Origin: Burkholderia aenigmatica
GTDB taxonomy: Bacteria; Pseudomonadota; Gammaproteobacteria; Burkholderiales; Burkholderiaceae
Assembly: GCF_902499175.1 (NCBI RefSeq)
Contig: NZ_CABVQC010000067.1
Location: 1 to 52,243 of the forward strand
Direction of reading: 5' to 3'
DNA: 52,243 nt
Part shown: positions 15,428 to 24,260 of the stretch, piece after piece
How positions within the stretch are numbered: the first letter of the stretch is position 1
How the letters are laid out: each line of letters starts with the position of its first letter
Notes under the pieces: model-generated
Database searches by the model: none
What the model saw: only the letters and a program-made list of their open reading frames with translations
Told to the model about the DNA's origin: nothing
Translations under genes and position numbers: made by a program

Positions 15428-16222
15428 TCAAACGGCCTGCGTGAACCGCCCGGGCGTGATCCCGAACTGGCGCGCGAATGCACGCGTCAGGTGGCTCTGA
15501 TCGGCAAAGCCGGCTTCGGCCGCGGCATCGGCGATCGGCAGGCCGCTGGCGAGCAGCGCGCGCGCCAGCCGTGCGCGCGACTGGATCAGGTACGCGTGCG
15601 GTGTGATGCCGAGTTCGCGGGCAAACCCGCGCAGCAGCTGGAAGCGGCTGACGCCGCTCAGGTCGGCCAGCTCGGCGAGCGAGACGGGAGCGGCCGGCGC
15701 CGCGTCGAGCCGCTCCCGGGCGATGCGGATCGCCGGTGCGACCCCCGCCGCCGGCAGCGTGCGGTTCGCGTGCCGGGCGAGCAGCCCGGCGACGAGCATC
15801 ACGAGTGCCTCGTCACGGGCGAGCGGCTGGGATGCCCCCGCGACGATGCGTGTATGCAGCCGGCCGACGGCGGCCGTGAGCCGTGCGTCGCGCACCGCCG
15901 GGTGCGCCAGTTCGACGCCGCCGAGACCTTCTTCCGCCGCGACGCCCGCGACCAGCGCGGGCGCGAGGTACAGCATCCGCCAGCGCCGGCCCGTGCCGGC
16001 CTCGATCGGCGAGCCGTCGTGCATCTCGCCCGGGTTGACCATGATCGCGTCGCCGGCCAGTGCGTCGACCTGCCCGCGGCCGCTCCACGACCGGTGCGCG
16101 CCGCTGACGATCACGCCGACCCCGAATTCGTCGTGTGCATGGCGCGGAAACGCGCGATCGGATTCGAGGCTGATCGCCTCGATGCCTTCGCCGGTTCGTC
16201 GGTAATGGGTGATGCGGTGCAT
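15428..16222 (-). CDS. AraC-family transcriptional regulator
   Basis: A 264-residue regulator. The N-terminal cupin-like sensor domain has FPRHAHDEFGVGVIVSGAHR and NPGEMHDGSP, typical of the AraC-binding (AraC_binding/LIV-efflux) type. The C-terminal double helix-turn-helix is intact: PVSLAELADLSGVSRFQLLR, then GITPHAYLIQSRARLARALL, and FADQSHLTRAFARQFGITPG. It is divergent from the MoaF-like/SDR pair and upstream of the EamA transporter, so either could be its target. The EamA neighbour is suggestive because this regulator subtype often controls amino-acid exporters. Confidence 0.9.
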   Translation of the reverse strand: MHRITHYRRTGEGIEAISLESDRAFPRHAHDEFGVGVIVSGAHRSWSGRGQVDALAGDAIMVNPGEMHDGSPIEAGTGRRWRMLYLAPALVAGVAAEEGLGGVELAHPAVRDARLTAAVGRLHTRIVAGASQPLARDEALVMLVAGLLARHANRTLPAAGVAPAIRIARERLDAAPAAPVSLAELADLSGVSRFQLLRGFARELGITPHAYLIQSRARLARALLASGLPIADAAAEAGFADQSHLTRAFARQFGITPGRFTQAV

Positions 16223-16392
16223 GTGCGCTCCTCGCGCCGGTCGCGGCGCGGATTGCGTGCACTTTAGCGCGTTCCGGCGCCGCGCGCCCTTCATCCTTTT
16301 GGCCGATACCGCGCGGCGCACGCAGCCCGCACCATGTGCACATGAGCAGCGTACACGGCCCGCCGGGCCTGAAGCTGCGCGGGAGACGGCAG

Positions 16393-17226
16393 GTGGAACG
16401 ACAGGATCCGGTATTCATCCAGGTTGGCGCGCTCGCGGACGGCTTCGCGCCCGAAGCGAACATCCTCGCATCCGTCGACGCGCTCGCGGGGCGGACGCTC
16501 ACGCTCGGCGACGCATCGGGCGTGTGGCGCGTCTATACGTTCGAGCCCGGCGCGCTGCAGTGGCGCGATGCGGCGACCGGCGCGAGCGGCCGCGAGCCGT
16601 GCCGCGTGACGCGGCTGCGCGACGCGCTGTACTTCGTCGACTACCTCGATTCGGCCGCCCGTGCGACTTCGATCAGTCTCGTGATCGATCTCGACAACGG
16701 CGTATGGACGTCGGTGGTCGGCACGCTGCCGACCGAAGCCGACACGCGCATCGACGCGTTCACGCGGGTTGCGCGCGGGCTGCCGCTGACGGCCGTCGAG
16801 GCCGGGTTCCGGCACGGCACGCTCGGCGGCCACACGCAGCCGGGGCCGTTGCACGGGCCCACGCGCGCGCTGATCGGCAAGCGGACGATGTACCGCTACA
16901 GCCCGACCGAATGCTACGAGCACATCTACCTGAACGAGAACTTCTACGCGTGGCAGTGCCTGCTGGGTGTCGAGTGCGGGCTGGCCGATGTCGACCGCTG
17001 CCATTACTTCAGGATTGCAGACGAGCTGTATCTGTTCGTGTGGCGTGAAAAGGTGGTGCCGACGCTCGGTGTCGTGCTGATCGACCTCGCGCAGCGCAAG
17101 ACCGACGGCAAGATCTTCGGCTATCAGGGGGGCGATTTCGGCACGCTGTCGAACTTCCCGATCGGCGCGCATGCGCAGGTGCTGAACGACACCGTGCATC
17201 CGCTCGACGGCGAGGCGCCGCGATGA
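16393..17226 (+). CDS. MoaF-family protein
   Basis: A 277-residue protein that resembles MoaF (molybdenum cofactor biosynthesis F family) in both halves. The N-terminal half has ILASVDALAGRTLTLGDASG. The C-terminal half has RHGTLGGHTQPGPLHGPTRA and TECYEHIYLNENFYAWQCL. Despite the name, MoaF is known from the amine-metabolism regulon of enterobacteria, and its fold is calycin-like; a biochemical role is not established. GTG at 16393 has GGGAG at ideal spacing; ATG codons at 16336 and 16342 are possible but lie further upstream. The stop overlaps the following SDR gene by 4 bp, implying a shared function, perhaps a small-molecule conversion. Confidence 0.75.
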   Translation: MERQDPVFIQVGALADGFAPEANILASVDALAGRTLTLGDASGVWRVYTFEPGALQWRDAATGASGREPCRVTRLRDALYFVDYLDSAARATSISLVIDLDNGVWTSVVGTLPTEADTRIDAFTRVARGLPLTAVEAGFRHGTLGGHTQPGPLHGPTRALIGKRTMYRYSPTECYEHIYLNENFYAWQCLLGVECGLADVDRCHYFRIADELYLFVWREKVVPTLGVVLIDLAQRKTDGKIFGYQGGDFGTLSNFPIGAHAQVLNDTVHPLDGEAPR

Positions 17227-18032
17227 ATGCCGCCCCGGGCAGCGGCCGCCTGCGGGCGGATTTCAGCGGGCGTGTCGTGCTCGTCACGGGCGCCGCGCAG
17301 GGGATCGGCGCAGCGATCGCGCGCCGTTTCGCGGAAGCCGATGCGTTCGTCGCACTGGCCGACCTGAACGGCGAGGCCGCCGCCGCACAGGCCGACGCGC
17401 TCGCGAGCACGGGCGGCGAGGCGCGTGCCTATCGGGTGGATGCCGCCAGCCGCGACGAACTGGGCGCGCTGGTCGCGGCGGTCGAGCGTGACGGCGGCCG
17501 GCTCGATGTCGTCGTCCACAATGCCGCGTATTTTCCGCTGACGCCGTTCACGCAGATCGACGAGCCGACACTCGACCGAACGCTGTCGGTCAACCTGTCG
17601 GCGCTGTTCTGGCTCGCACAGGCCGCGTTGCCGGCATTCGAGCGCGCGGGAACCGGGCGGCTGCTCGTCACGTCGTCGGTGACGGGGCCGCGCGTCGTGT
17701 ATCCGGGGCTCGCGCATTATGCGGCGTCGAAGGCCGGCGTGAACGGCTTCATTCGCGCGGCGGCGCTGGAACTCGCGCGTCGCAACGTGACGGTGAACGG
17801 CGTCGAGCCGGGCATGATCCGCACGCCGGCGGCCGGCAATCTCGGCGACGCGTCGGTCGCCGCGCAGATCGCGCGCGACATTCCGCTCGCAAGGATGGGC
17901 GAGCCGGAAGACATCGCGAACGCGATGCTGTTTCTCGCATCGGCCGATGCCGCGTACATCACGGGGCAGACGATCGTCGTCGACGGCGGTGCGACCTTGC
18001 CGGAGAGCGGGGCGGTGCTGGGCGGCGAATGA
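17223..18032 (+). CDS. SDR-family NAD(P)-dependent oxidoreductase
   Basis: A 269-residue classical short-chain dehydrogenase. The cofactor motif is TGAAQGIG, NNAG appears as HNAAYFPL, the catalytic Ser lies in LVTSSVTGP and the Tyr-Lys pair in YAASKAG. The tail ITGQTIVVDGGATLPESG is typical. Asp at ALADLN (after beta-2) suggests NAD(H) preference. It is translationally coupled (ATGA) to the MoaF-like gene. Substrate is unknown. Confidence 0.9.
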   Translation: MNAAPGSGRLRADFSGRVVLVTGAAQGIGAAIARRFAEADAFVALADLNGEAAAAQADALASTGGEARAYRVDAASRDELGALVAAVERDGGRLDVVVHNAAYFPLTPFTQIDEPTLDRTLSVNLSALFWLAQAALPAFERAGTGRLLVTSSVTGPRVVYPGLAHYAASKAGVNGFIRAAALELARRNVTVNGVEPGMIRTPAAGNLGDASVAAQIARDIPLARMGEPEDIANAMLFLASADAAYITGQTIVVDGGATLPESGAVLGGE

Positions 18033-18077
18033 CGGTTTACTGCGTCACGCTCCGGTGGAACGCGAGCGGCGGCGCCG

Positions 18078-18103
18078 GCCTGCTGTGCGTTTGCGCAGCA
18101 GGC
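18078..18103 (+). terminator. Hairpin after the SDR gene
   Basis: GCCTGCTG (18078-18085) pairs with CAGCAGGC (18096-18103), with further pairing of TGCG/CGCA-type bases inside the loop. It lies 46 bp past the stop. No T-run. Confidence 0.5.
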
Positions 18104-18283
18104 TCTCCATGGTTCCCGCAGGCGGTTGCCGGATGGCTTCTCCGTAACGCGGCAAGCGGCGGCCGCCTAGGCGCTGCTTCGCGCCCCTTCGTTCCGCGCA
18201 ATGCGGGACGTGCCGCCGACGTCTTGGCCGATGGCGGCCAGTGACGGCCAGCGACAACAGTCGACAACAGTCGACAATCGATT

Positions 18284-18333
18284 AGCCCCAAGCCCCAAGC
18301 CCCAAGCCCCAAGCCCCAAGCCCCAAGCCCCCC
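18284..18333. repeat. Heptanucleotide tandem repeat (AGCCCCA)n
   Basis: Six perfect copies of AGCCCCA followed by a degenerate seventh ending in a C-run. The repeat is preceded by two copies of CAACAGTCGA. It is intergenic, between the SDR gene and the pilus operon, and does not interrupt any recognisable gene. Confidence 0.9.
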
Positions 18334-19129
18334 CAGCAACACTTGCCGCGCCCAATCCCGACTCGTTTGCATCGCGATCCGCGGCGCCTTGCCCGCATCC
18401 GAAACCCGGGCCGTCATACCGAGTGAATCGATCGCCAGGGTCCTTCCTGTCTGTCTGCTGGCCACTGGACGCCAATCTTACCGATCAGCCGTCCCGTCTC
18501 GCCGTCTCCCCATTGCCCGACAAAAAAATCGCTGATTTGTGGCGAATCTACCCGTGCCGGAACGAATCGCGCGGTAACGCCACCGGTTTCCACCTTCTCC
18601 GAGACGAATCATAGGACTTTTCCGACAATGTATTCGCACGAGCAACGCGATCATTTTGGAAAATGAAGAATTGGTTATTGGCTGAGCGATAAACTTGTCT
18701 TCATTCCGGATTATTTTTTCGGTTCTAGGAATATTCCGATTGTGTGCCGGGAATTTTTTCTGGATCATTACTGTGTGTAAAGAAAGCGAAAAGCAATCCG
18801 AGGTCACCAACATGCATTTCATCGAATAAATCGAGTCCGCGAGCGGGGAAGCGAATCGCGGATTAACGACAGCACAAGACATCATAAAGGGAAGGGCTCC
18901 GGCAGGCGCTGAGCGCGATGCCGGGCAGGCTTTGTCGTCCCTGAAAAATGCGAATGGAGCGATGCGCCGATATCGATCGGTATCGTTCCATTTCGCTGTC
19001 TCGTGTCGCCGGGATATTCCCTTTTCAATCGTTTGCACCGGCCCGAATGGCCGGAATTCCAATGGGTTAATCAATTGCGCGGCAATGGCGGGTAATTGCG
19101 CCGTAATTGTGCGTGCGCCGGAGGCCAGC
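18334..19129. other. Long AT-rich leader region of the pilus operon
   Basis: About 800 bp with no convincing gene. Base composition between about 18600 and 19100 is clearly more AT-rich than the surrounding genes. Open frames on either strand here lack codon bias. It holds several GGAAT/ATTCC palindromes (listed separately) and probably the main pilus promoter. Part may be transcribed as a long 5' leader. Confidence 0.6.
18726..18739. promoter_or_regulatory. RcsB-box-like palindrome
   Basis: TAGGAATATTCCGA closely matches the enterobacterial RcsAB/RcsB box (TAAGAATATTCCTA-like) and contains the perfect palindrome GGAATATTCC (18728-18737). Related imperfect or shorter sites are GGGATATTCCC (19011-19021) and GGAATTCC (19053-19060). 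The response regulator encoded at 27085 is RcsB-like, making it a plausible binder; this is inference. Confidence 0.45.
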
Positions 19130-19675
19130 ATGGTCAAAGCGATTCGGAAGACGGTCTGGCTCGGGCTGATGCTGGTTCCGTTCGCCGGCATTCAGGCCGG
19201 GCAGGTCAACGGCTCGGTGAACGTCAGCCTGCAGGTGCGCAGCGGTTGTCAGGTCGGCGGCGGGCCGATCGGCGCGGATTTCGGCGCGCTCGACTTCGGC
19301 ACGCGCGGGCCCACGTGGGCCGAGCCCCTGACCGGCGACACGCGCCCGTCCGGCAGCGGCCCGCTGCACGTCGTGTGCAGCCCCGATATCGGCGGTTTCC
19401 TGGTGTCGGTCGACGAGGGCCGGCACGGCCTGCAGTCGACCCGCTATCTGGTGCGGCGCGATGCGGCGGGCCGGAGCGTCGCGCGCGTGCCCTACAACAT
19501 CTATCGCGATCCGGCGCGCAGCGTGGCGTACGTCCCGCAGATACCCCAATCGTTTCGTGTCGACGAGCGGCGCGATGCCGTCGCGCTGCCGCTGTTCGGC
19601 GTCGTCGGCACACAGATGCAGTTCGTCCCGGCCGGGACTTATGAAGATTTGCTCGGGATCACCGTCAACTGGTGA
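19130..19675 (+). CDS. Spore coat U domain pilin-like protein (Csu-type subunit 1)
   Basis: A 181-residue secreted protein with a signal peptide (VWLGLMLVPFAGIQAG) and one spore-coat-U (SCPU) domain. Visible family features are VNVSLQVRSGCQV near the N-terminus (donor strand then the conserved Cys), DFGALDFGTRGP, LHVVCSPDIGGFLVSVDEG with the second Cys, and the C-terminal GTYEDLLGITVNW, ending in the typical beta-strand and aromatic residue. This fold forms the subunits of archaic chaperone-usher pili such as Acinetobacter Csu. ATG at 19130 is preceded by GGAGG. First gene of a six-gene operon. Confidence 0.9.
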   Translation: MVKAIRKTVWLGLMLVPFAGIQAGQVNGSVNVSLQVRSGCQVGGGPIGADFGALDFGTRGPTWAEPLTGDTRPSGSGPLHVVCSPDIGGFLVSVDEGRHGLQSTRYLVRRDAAGRSVARVPYNIYRDPARSVAYVPQIPQSFRVDERRDAVALPLFGVVGTQMQFVPAGTYEDLLGITVNW

Positions 19676-19726
19676 GCCCGGGCGGATGCGTAGCAACTTC
19701 ACCTCTCATTCGTCAAAGGAACACGC

Positions 19727-20293
19727 GTGAAAACTCAATGGAACACCCTGGCAGCGGTCGCTCTGGCGTCGGTATGCATGACCGCCGGCGCGCAAACGAG
19801 CCCGATTACCGGCTCCGTCAATTCGAAGCTCGTGCTGACGACCGGCTGCGCGATCGATGCCGGCTCGGGCTCGACCGGCAACTCGACCAACCTCGGCACG
19901 CTCGACTTCGGCACGCAGCCGTCGGGCTTTACCGGGGCACTGACGGCCCAGGCCGCGGGCGGCGGCAGCGCCGGCGCGACGCAGGTGACCTGTTCGCCGG
20001 ACGTGACCGCGCTGCAGGTGACGATCGACGGCGGCCAGAACCTCGGCAAGGGCGTGGCGGTCGGCGCCGGCACGCGCGCGCTCGCGAGCGGCTCGAGCTA
20101 CGTGCCTTACGAGGTGTACGCGGATTCCGCGCGCTCGGTCCAGTACGTCGCGGGCACCGTGCAGTCCGTCCCGGTGCCGGCGCCGGGTTCGGCGTTCAAC
20201 CTGCCGATCTACGGCGCGATCAACAAGACGAGCCGCGGCGCACTTTCTGCCGGCACCTACACGGACACGCTCAACGTCACGCTCGGCTGGTAA
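19727..20293 (+). CDS. Spore coat U domain pilin (Csu-type subunit 2)
   Basis: A 188-residue secreted subunit with signal peptide ending at TAGA-QT. SCPU features are SKLVLTTGCAIDAGSGS, LGTLDFGTQPSGFTG, VTCSPDVTALQVTIDGG, YVPYEVYADSARS and LSAGTYTDTLNVTLGW. This is the closest in the cluster to a major pilin of the CsuA/B type (short, regular, full donor strand). GTG start at 19727 with AAAGGAA at good spacing. It is the second gene in the pilus operon. Confidence 0.9.
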   Translation: MKTQWNTLAAVALASVCMTAGAQTSPITGSVNSKLVLTTGCAIDAGSGSTGNSTNLGTLDFGTQPSGFTGALTAQAAGGGSAGATQVTCSPDVTALQVTIDGGQNLGKGVAVGAGTRALASGSSYVPYEVYADSARSVQYVAGTVQSVPVPAPGSAFNLPIYGAINKTSRGALSAGTYTDTLNVTLGW

Positions 20294-20366
20294 GCGCGCG
20301 GCCGGCGCCGCCGCCTGGCGGCCCGTCGGCTGCGCTGCCGCGACCCCCTTCGACTCACTTGCCATC

Positions 20367-20894
20367 ATGCGGATAGCTGAACCTCTGGTCTTCCTGATGG
20401 GCGCGCTCGCGTGCCCGATCGCCGGCCTCGCGGATACGGCGGTGCCGACCACCCGAACCTTCGCGGTCAGCGCGCAGATCGTGTCCGGCTGCGGCGTGGC
20501 CGGCGGCGGGCCGGGCACGGGGCTCGATTTCGGCACGCTCGATTTCGGTGCGTATCCCGCGGTCGCGACGGGGCAGGCCGTCGCGACGTCGGGCGGCAGC
20601 GCGCTGCAAATCGAGTGCTCGCCCGGCACGACGCTGAAGATGTCGGTAGACGGCGGCATGCATCCGACGGGCGGCAACACGCAGCGCAACCTCGCGAGCG
20701 CGGGCAATGCGCTGATCGCCTACCGGCTCTATGCGGACGCAAGCCGCACGACCGTGCTGGCGGTCGGGCAATCGGTGTCGATCCCGGCGTCCGGTGTCGT
20801 CAGCCTGCCGATCTACGGCGCACTGACGCTGCCGGGTGGTGCGACGCCGCCCGGCACCTATACCGACACCGCGCAGGTCACGCTGAGTTATTGA
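20367..20894 (+). CDS. Spore coat U domain pilin-like protein (Csu-type subunit 3)
   Basis: A 175-residue secreted SCPU protein. The signal peptide is MRIAEPLVFLMGALACPIAG with cleavage near GLA-D. It continues TFAVSAQIVSGCGVAGGG, DFGTLDFGAYP, LQIECSPGTTLKMSVDGG, and ends PPGTYTDTAQVTLSY. Like the two preceding genes it would be folded by the chaperone and assembled through the usher encoded downstream. The order of three small SCPU genes before the chaperone matches the csuA/B-csuA-csuB arrangement. Confidence 0.9.
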   Translation: MRIAEPLVFLMGALACPIAGLADTAVPTTRTFAVSAQIVSGCGVAGGGPGTGLDFGTLDFGAYPAVATGQAVATSGGSALQIECSPGTTLKMSVDGGMHPTGGNTQRNLASAGNALIAYRLYADASRTTVLAVGQSVSIPASGVVSLPIYGALTLPGGATPPGTYTDTAQVTLSY

Positions 20895-20912
20895 TTCAAT
20901 CAGGATTCCGAC

Positions 20913-21752
20913 ATGAATGATGCCGTTTCAGGACTTCGCCGCGGATGCGCGCGGCGCAGGCGCACGAGGGTGCGCGCGGCCGTGGCGCTGGCCATGGCGG
21001 TCGCGGCCGGCGCGGCCCGCGCGGCTGCGTCCGTGATGATCTGGCCGATCGATCCCGTCATCGAGAGCGACCAGCGCGCAGCGGCGCTGTGGCTCGAGAA
21101 CCGCGACATGAAGCCCGTCACGCTGCAGGTACGCGTGCTCGGCTGGCGCGAGGCGGGCGGCGAGGACCTGTATGCGGAAGATCAGACGCGCGTCGCGGGC
21201 AGTCCGCCGATGACGACCGTGCCGCCGGGCAAGCGGCAACTGATTCGCCTGACGCGCTTGACCGACGTCACGCCCGGCACCGAGGACGCGTACCGCGTGT
21301 TGATCGACGAGATTCCGCAACCGGACGACGACACGGCACAGGCTGGCGGCCAGGCGTCGCTCGGCGTGAAGTTCCAGATGCACTACTCGATCCCGCTGTT
21401 CGCGTATGGGGCGGGGCTGCGCGCGAAGGCGCCTGCGGAGCCGTCGTCCGGCCAGGCTGGCGTCGGGCAGCCGCGGCTCGGCTGGCGCATCGAGCACGAG
21501 GGCGGCAAGCGCTGGCTCGCGATCGAGAACCGCGGCCCCGTGCACGCCCGGCTGACGCAGGTTGCGCTCGTCGCGCGGGGCGAACGCAGCGACGTGGCGC
21601 GCGGGCTGCTCGGCTATGTGCTGCCCGGCGCGCGGATGCGCTGGGTGCTGCCGGATGCCGTGCTGGAGACGCCACAAGCGCGACTGGTCGCGACGGTCAA
21701 TGGAGAGCACGACGTGGCCATCGAGCCGGAGCCCGCCGACATGAAGCGCTGA
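20913..21752 (+). CDS. Periplasmic pilus chaperone (PapD superfamily, CsuC-like)
   Basis: A 279-residue periplasmic chaperone. After an Arg-rich N-terminus and a signal peptide (VALAMAVAAGAARA-AA), the N-terminal immunoglobulin-like domain reads SVMIWPIDPVIESDQRAAAL and WLENRDMKPVTLQVRV. PPGKRQLIRLTR (the G1-strand binding region with conserved basic residues) follows, and AYRVLIDEIP is the family motif. A second domain covers about 185-275. It binds subunits by donor-strand complementation and hands them to the usher. Its place between subunits and usher confirms the operon logic. Confidence 0.9.
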   Translation: MNDAVSGLRRGCARRRRTRVRAAVALAMAVAAGAARAAASVMIWPIDPVIESDQRAAALWLENRDMKPVTLQVRVLGWREAGGEDLYAEDQTRVAGSPPMTTVPPGKRQLIRLTRLTDVTPGTEDAYRVLIDEIPQPDDDTAQAGGQASLGVKFQMHYSIPLFAYGAGLRAKAPAEPSSGQAGVGQPRLGWRIEHEGGKRWLAIENRGPVHARLTQVALVARGERSDVARGLLGYVLPGARMRWVLPDAVLETPQARLVATVNGEHDVAIEPEPADMKR

Positions 21753-21836
21753 CGCTTCGCATGCGCGCAGCGACGCGAGGTCGTCGCAGGGGATCGAGCA
21801 GGAACGGACGGGATATCACGGCAAACGGGGGCAGTC

Positions 21837-24242
21837 TTGGAGCGGTTCAATCGACAGGGACGCAGGCGGCCGCGCCTGCGCGGCGCCGCGTGGGCGATCG
21901 GCATCGCCGTTTCGGTGACCGGTGCGGCACGTGCGGACGACGCAATGAAACTCGCCGACAACTTCGGGCGCGCGTTGCCGACCTCCGACCCGGCGCTGCG
22001 CAGCGGCACGCTGTATCTCGAACTCGTGGTCAACGCGCTGCCCACCGGGCAGGTCGTGCCGGTTCGCTATCAGGACGGCGCGTACTACGTGCGCGCCGGC
22101 GATCTCGCGAAGGTGTCGGTGCGAACCGACGCCGAGCCTGACCGGATGGTCGATCTCGCGAAGCTCGCTCACGTCGAGGTCGAATACGAAAGCACGTCGC
22201 AGCAGCTCAGGCTCACGGTGCCGCCCGACTGGCTGCCGGCCCAGACGATCGGCACGCGGCGGCTGTACGACCGCACGCCGGCGGCGGCGGATTTCGGGCT
22301 GCTGTTCAACTACGACGTCTATACGAACTCGCCGACGCTCGGCCGCAGCCAGACGTCCGCGTGGACCGAGCAGCGGCTGTTCGACCGCTGGGGCACGCTC
22401 GCGAACACGGGCGTCTATCGACGCACCTACGGTATCGGCGGCGCGCCCGGCGACAACCGTTACATGCGTTACGACACGACCTGGCGCTATGCCGATCAGG
22501 ACCGGATGCTGAGCTTCACGGCCGGCGACCTCGTCACGGGGGCGCTGTCGTGGACGAGCGCGGTGCGGCTGGGCGGCGTGTCGGTTGCGCGGGATTTTCG
22601 TGTCCGGCCGGACATCGTTACCTATCCGCTGCCGCAGTTCGCGGGGCAAGCAGCGGTGCCGACCGCGGTCGACCTGTTCATCAACGGCAGCAAGGCGACG
22701 TCGGGGCAGGTCAACCCGGGCCCGTTCGCGCTGAACGACGTGCCGTTCATCAACGGCGCGGGCGAGGCGACCGTCGTGACGACCGACGCGCTCGGCCGCC
22801 AGGTTGCGACCACGGTGCCGTTCTACGTCGCGAACACGCTGCTGCAGAAAGGGCTGTCCGACTATTCGCTGTCGGTCGGCGCGATGCGCCGTGACTACGG
22901 CATCCGCTCGTTCTCATACGGCAAGTTCGCGATGTCCGGCACCGCGCGCTACGGGCTCACGGACTACCTGACGCTCGAAGGGCATGCGGAGACCGGCGAA
23001 CGGCTCGCGCTCGGCGGGCTCGGCTTTGACGTCGCGGCCGGCCGCGCGGGGGTGTTCAACTTCGCGGCGACGCAAAGCAGCCTCGCCGGCACGTCGGGGC
23101 AGCAATACGCATTCGGCTACAGCTACACGTCGCGCCGATTCAGCGTCGCGTTGCAGCGCATCCAGCGCACCGACGGGTTTCGCGACCTGTCCGTGTACGA
23201 CCAGGCGTCCGGCGTGACCTACCGGCTCGTGCGCAGCAGCACGCAGGCGACCGGCGCGCTGAATCTCGGGATGATCGGCGGCACGCTCGGGGCCGGCTAT
23301 TTCGACGTGCACGGCGGCGACGGATCGCACACGCGGATCGCGAACGTGTCGTACACGCGGCCGCTGTTCGGGCGCGCGACGTTCTACGCGTCGCTGAACA
23401 AGACCATCGGCAATCACGGCGTCGCCGCCCAGATGCAGCTGATCGTGCCATTCGGCGGCGGCGGCACGGTGACGGCCGGCACCGCGCGCGACGAGCGCGA
23501 CAACTGGACCGAGCGCGTGCAGTACAGCCGCTCGGTGCCGAGCGATGGCGGGCTGGGCTGGAACCTCGCGTATGCCGGCGGCGGTTCGCGTTACCAGCAG
23601 GCCGACCTGACGTGGCGCAATCGCTACTTCCAGGTGCAGGGCGGCGCATACGGCGGCGGTGCCGGCCAGGGCTACACGCGCTGGGCCGACGTGCAGGGCT
23701 CGTTCGTCGTGATGGGCGGCGCGGTGCTCGCGGCCGACCGCGTCGACGATGCGTTCGTGCTGATCGATACGCAGGGGCAACCGGGCGTGCCCGTGCGCTA
23801 CGAGAACCAGGTGGTCGGCAAGACCGACGGTGGCGGCCACTTGCTCGTGCCGTGGGCGCCCGCGTATTACGCGGCCAAGTACGAGATCGATCCGCTCGGC
23901 CTGCCGAGCAACGTGCGCGTCCCGACGGTCGAGCGGCGTGTTGCGGTGCGCCAGCGGGCGGGCGCGATCGTACGGTTTCCGGTCGAGCGCATCGTGTCCG
24001 CCAGCATCACGCTCGTCGACGCGCAGGGTCGGCCGCTGCCGGTCGGCGCGCGTGCGACGCATCGCGAATCGGGGCAGACGGCGCTCGTCGGCTGGGGCGG
24101 CGAGACGTATTTCGAAGGACTGTCGGACATCAATCACGTGGACGTCGCGTTGCCGGGTGGCCGGACTTGCGAAGCGACGTTCCCGTCCGACGCCGGCGCG
24201 GACCGGATGCAGCGCATCGGGCCGCTGCGCTGCGGCAACTAG
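21837..24242 (+). CDS. Outer-membrane usher of chaperone-usher pilus (CsuD-like)
   Basis: An 801-residue usher (FimD/PapC superfamily, archaic branch). A signal peptide ending at GAARA-DD is followed by the N-terminal substrate-binding domain (YLELVVNALPTGQVVPVRYQ). The beta-barrel with plug includes DLFINGSKATSGQVNPGPFA and VPFINGAGEATVVTTDALGR, a classic usher signature. The C-terminal domains have GQPGVPVRYENQVVGKTDGG and EATFPSDAGADRMQ, with a final Cys near the end (IGPLRCGN). TTG at 21837 is the likely start (GGGGG just upstream); it yields a credible signal peptide. The usher threads subunits across the outer membrane. Confidence 0.93.
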   Translation: MERFNRQGRRRPRLRGAAWAIGIAVSVTGAARADDAMKLADNFGRALPTSDPALRSGTLYLELVVNALPTGQVVPVRYQDGAYYVRAGDLAKVSVRTDAEPDRMVDLAKLAHVEVEYESTSQQLRLTVPPDWLPAQTIGTRRLYDRTPAAADFGLLFNYDVYTNSPTLGRSQTSAWTEQRLFDRWGTLANTGVYRRTYGIGGAPGDNRYMRYDTTWRYADQDRMLSFTAGDLVTGALSWTSAVRLGGVSVARDFRVRPDIVTYPLPQFAGQAAVPTAVDLFINGSKATSGQVNPGPFALNDVPFINGAGEATVVTTDALGRQVATTVPFYVANTLLQKGLSDYSLSVGAMRRDYGIRSFSYGKFAMSGTARYGLTDYLTLEGHAETGERLALGGLGFDVAAGRAGVFNFAATQSSLAGTSGQQYAFGYSYTSRRFSVALQRIQRTDGFRDLSVYDQASGVTYRLVRSSTQATGALNLGMIGGTLGAGYFDVHGGDGSHTRIANVSYTRPLFGRATFYASLNKTIGNHGVAAQMQLIVPFGGGGTVTAGTARDERDNWTERVQYSRSVPSDGGLGWNLAYAGGGSRYQQADLTWRNRYFQVQGGAYGGGAGQGYTRWADVQGSFVVMGGAVLAADRVDDAFVLIDTQGQPGVPVRYENQVVGKTDGGGHLLVPWAPAYYAAKYEIDPLGLPSNVRVPTVERRVAVRQRAGAIVRFPVERIVSASITLVDAQGRPLPVGARATHRESGQTALVGWGGETYFEGLSDINHVDVALPGGRTCEATFPSDAGADRMQRIGPLRCGN

Positions 24243-24260
24243 ACGGAAGGGAGGGGACGG

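Noticed and set aside
16336..16392. Start of the MoaF-like gene at ATG 16336 or 16342
   Set aside because: No ribosome site and a poor N-terminal composition; the GTG at 16393 has an ideally spaced GGGAG.
18478..19191. A 237-codon leftward open frame in the AT-rich region before the pilus operon
   Set aside because: Its translation has no recognisable domain and a non-Burkholderia codon pattern, it lacks a ribosome site, and it overlaps the leader of the pilus genes and the first pilin gene; it looks like a chance frame in low-GC DNA.
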